This document shows, one piece after another, positions 62,425 to 64,000 of a stretch of DNA of 64,000 bases. The translations under genes and the position numbers were made by a program. How positions within the stretch are numbered: position 1 is the stretch's first letter; each line of letters begins with the position of its first letter. Under the pieces are notes generated by a model. It saw nothing but the letters and a program-made list of their open reading frames with translations, had not been told where the DNA came from and did not search any database. This DNA comes from Bacillota bacterium (lineage in GTDB: Bacteria; Bacillota; Clostridia; Acetivibrionales; DSM-1351), in NCBI GenBank assembly GCA_023444055.1, contig JAEZRV010000002.1, forward strand, positions 1-64,000, in the 5' to 3' direction.

Positions 62425-63504
62425 CTATTTAGATAAATCCATAAGCACTTTTTTAATTAATTCACTGTCTTCAATGTTGCACTGGAATACTTCTCCGATT
62501 CTGCGAGGCAAAACAAATTTCAGAATATTATCTTTAACTTTTTTATCATAAAATATATGACTGTAAACTTTTTCAACATCTAATCCTGGTAATGATACAG
62601 GCAGTTCAAGTTTTAGTAATATTTCTTTTACGTTCTCTACCACTCCCTCATTAACAACACCTAAATACAATGCAAGTCTGAACGCGCCAACAATTCCTAT
62701 TGCAACACATTCACCATGCAAAAGTTCAAAATTCTGTACTGTTTCTATTGCATGACCAATTGTGTGTCCAAAATTAAGAATTGCTCTCAAATCACTTTCT
62801 TTTTCGTCTACCTCAACAACACTGCCTTTAATCGAGCAATTCTTTTTTGCTAAATATTGCAGTACATTTTCATCATAATTAAAGATTTTTTCAGCATTTT
62901 CCTTTATATATTCACAGTATTCTGCATCTATTATAAACCCATGTTTTATAACCTCAGCCAAGCCTGCTGAAACTTCACGTTTCGGCAGTGTTTTAATGGT
63001 ATGCACATTAATAAATACCAATTTGGGCTGATAGAAGGCTCCTACTAAATTTTTATGGCCATCAAAATCAACGCCAGTCTTTCCTCCTACACTGCTATCC
63101 GCTTGCGATAAAAGAGTGGTTGGAACCTGAACAAAATTTATGCCCCTCATATAAGTAGCAGCAGCAAATCCAGTAATGTCCCCTACGACTCCTCCTCCTA
63201 AAGCAACTAACGTATCAGTTCTGTCAAATCTATGTTCAACTAGCTTTTGATATATACCATACACAGCTTCTAAGGTTTTATTCTCTTCACCAGGTATGAG
63301 AACATGTTTATGAACCTCAAACCCACTCTTCTCAAGCTGCTCTATGCAAATATCAGAGTAGTATTTATTAACATTTTCGTCAGTAACAATTAAAATCTTA
63401 CTTCCTGTTCTCAGAGATTGTATTGTTTCGCCCAACTCATCAAAGCTTGTAGTAATACATATTGGATAGCTTCTATCCTTTAAATTTACTGTATGTCTAA
63501 TCAT
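62425..63504 (-). CDS. aroB: 3-dehydroquinate synthase
   Basis: 359 aa. It converts DAHP to 3-dehydroquinate, the second step of the shikimate pathway. VALGGGVVGDITGFAAATYMRG binds NAD. VPTTLLSQADSSVGGKTGVD and HKNLVGAFYQP form the active site, and the zinc ligands include the HGE and NFGHTIGHAIE histidines. The start at MIRHTVN follows the type 2 element, whose SD (GGGGGG, 63587-63592) is over 80 nt away. An in-frame ATG would give MCEMLGMGIA from the element. No other aro gene is adjacent. Confidence 0.95.
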   Translation of the reverse strand: MIRHTVNLKDRSYPICITTSFDELGETIQSLRTGSKILIVTDENVNKYYSDICIEQLEKSGFEVHKHVLIPGEENKTLEAVYGIYQKLVEHRFDRTDTLVALGGGVVGDITGFAAATYMRGINFVQVPTTLLSQADSSVGGKTGVDFDGHKNLVGAFYQPKLVFINVHTIKTLPKREVSAGLAEVIKHGFIIDAEYCEYIKENAEKIFNYDENVLQYLAKKNCSIKGSVVEVDEKESDLRAILNFGHTIGHAIETVQNFELLHGECVAIGIVGAFRLALYLGVVNEGVVENVKEILLKLELPVSLPGLDVEKVYSHIFYDKKVKDNILKFVLPRRIGEVFQCNIEDSELIKKVLMDLSK

Positions 63505-63592
63505 AGCTATGCCCATGCCCAGCATTTCGCACAAAGAACATCAAAGAAATGTACATTTCTCTGACAGAAATGTCATGGGCTCGGTACCCCCC
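63505..63592 (-). promoter_or_regulatory. SD-hairpin-AUG element (type 2) before aroB
   Basis: Minus strand GGGGGGUACCGAGCCCAUG ... GCGAAAUGCUGGGCAUGGGCAUAGCUAUG. GCCCAUG pairs with CAUGGGC, and an inner ACAUUUCU/AGAGAAAUGU hairpin has been added. The internal AUG opens an 11-codon ORF. Confidence 0.7.
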
Positions 63593-63654
63593 TTCATTTG
63601 TTTTTATATTTGTTTCACCTTGCTCCCCCAAACTAATTTATTAAGTATTGCATA

Positions 63655-63699
63655 ATAGACAATTGGGACGAAATATGCTTTATGCAAGTTCCGTCCCAA
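63655..63699 (-). terminator. ileS terminator
   Basis: TTGGGACG/CGTCCCAA stem around about 21 nt, followed by TTGTCTATTATG on the minus strand; some 130 nt past the ileS stop. Moderate quality. Confidence 0.5.
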
Positions 63700-63722
63700 A
63701 TTCAGCACAATAACTAATTGCA

Positions 63723-63765
63723 ACTCAACTTTCCCAACTGATAATGCTGAACTGAACCTTCATAA
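63723..63765 (-). repeat. Dispersed repeat, copy E (partial)
   Basis: Minus strand GGTTCAGTTCAGCATTATCAG then TTGGGAAAGTTGAGT. The last 13 bases match the other copies; the rest is diverged. Confidence 0.35.
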
Positions 63766-63830
63766 ATACCCAAGCTCAACTAAATCTTTAATCTGCTATC
63801 AGTATCAGAAGAGTTCAATCAGGATGTCAC

Positions 63831-64000
63831 TTATTCAATAACATCTGCACATCTATTACATAGAGTTGGGTGTTTTTCATCCTTACCAACTGATTCACTG
63901 AACATCCAGCATCTTTCACATTTGTCTCCAGGTGCTTGTTCTACAGCAATCTTGATTTCAGGCATTTCATCACCCTTTTGTGCTTCCGCTGTAGCTTCTG
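63831..64000 (-). CDS. ileS: Isoleucyl-tRNA synthetase, C-terminal end (partial)
   Basis: Only the last 56 codons are in the window; the 5' part lies beyond it. The encoded tail has KCERCWMFSESVG and HPTLCNRCADVIE, the four-cysteine C-terminal zinc finger of bacterial IleS, which helps bind tRNA-Ile. The stop is TAA. Confidence 0.9.
   Translation of the reverse strand, partial: EATAEAQKGDEMPEIKIAVEQAPGDKCERCWMFSESVGKDEKHPTLCNRCADVIE

Noticed and set aside
63505..63534. MCEMLGMGIA extension of AroB (and the similar one on the radical SAM protein at 32537-32575)
   Set aside because: The extension is translated from the type 2 RNA element, has the same sequence in front of unrelated proteins, and AroB proteins normally begin near MIRHTV.

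Overview
The window is AT-rich chromosomal DNA from an anaerobic, cellulosome-forming clostridium. The group is most likely Ruminiclostridium (Clostridium cellulolyticum relatives). The evidence is three secreted esterases with type I dockerins of the 'ALDFA' kind, a CBM3/X2/cohesin scaffoldin, pyruvate phosphate dikinase, CIRCE/HrcA heat-shock control, ECF transport and many YesM/YesN and AraC regulators. The genus is an inference; no rRNA is present. I saw no CRISPR array, prophage or intact insertion sequence.

Layout. 0-9 kb: a cysteine-synthase-like enzyme, a ferritin-like protein, two tandem paralogous GGDEF-EAL proteins, a flavin reductase, a zinc ribbon and a condensation-fold acyltransferase. 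9-18 kb: ppdK, then the yicC-remA-gmk-rpoZ operon, then cheY-like, rsmE, prmA and dnaJ. 18-22 kb: dnaK, grpE and hrcA with CIRCE. 22-31 kb: membrane and nucleotide-pool genes (YfbR and Dgt HD enzymes) and an ECF transporter (S, A, A, T) whose S gene carries a TRAP-like (G/U)AG leader. 31-37 kb: two radical SAM genes, AraC and two dehydrogenases. 36.7-47 kb: a cellulosomal esterase locus (SGNH-dockerin, AraC, CE1-dockerin, a YesN/YesM pair and a CE2-type SGNH enzyme with N-terminal dockerin), interrupted by a guanidine-I riboswitch/Gdx exporter and tRNA-Thr(CGU). 47-56 kb: Fe-alcohol dehydrogenase, FAD reductase, PHP-type protein and a flagellin carrying a HELVH protease domain (flagellinolysin). 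56-64 kb: a RbsD/FucU protein, a four-cohesin scaffoldin, a DksA/YteA-like protein, DUF5665, aroB and the 3' end of ileS.

The most unusual signals lie in untranslated DNA. (1) At least six unrelated genes (prmA, ecfA1, a radical SAM gene, a yesN-type regulator, fucU-like and aroB) carry the same element between Shine-Dalgarno (SD) and start codon: GGAGGURCCGAGYCCAUG ... CAUGGRCAUA..UAUG. The stem shows compensatory changes, and it is duplicated in tandem before ecfA1. (2) Six other genes carry a short hairpin abutting the 5' side of the SD. (3) A roughly 50-bp intergenic repeat ending GGGAAAGTTGAGT recurs five times. (4) The putative tryptophan ECF S gene has seven (G/U)AG triplets at exact 5-nt spacing plus an SD-sequestering hairpin, which is the signature of TRAP control.
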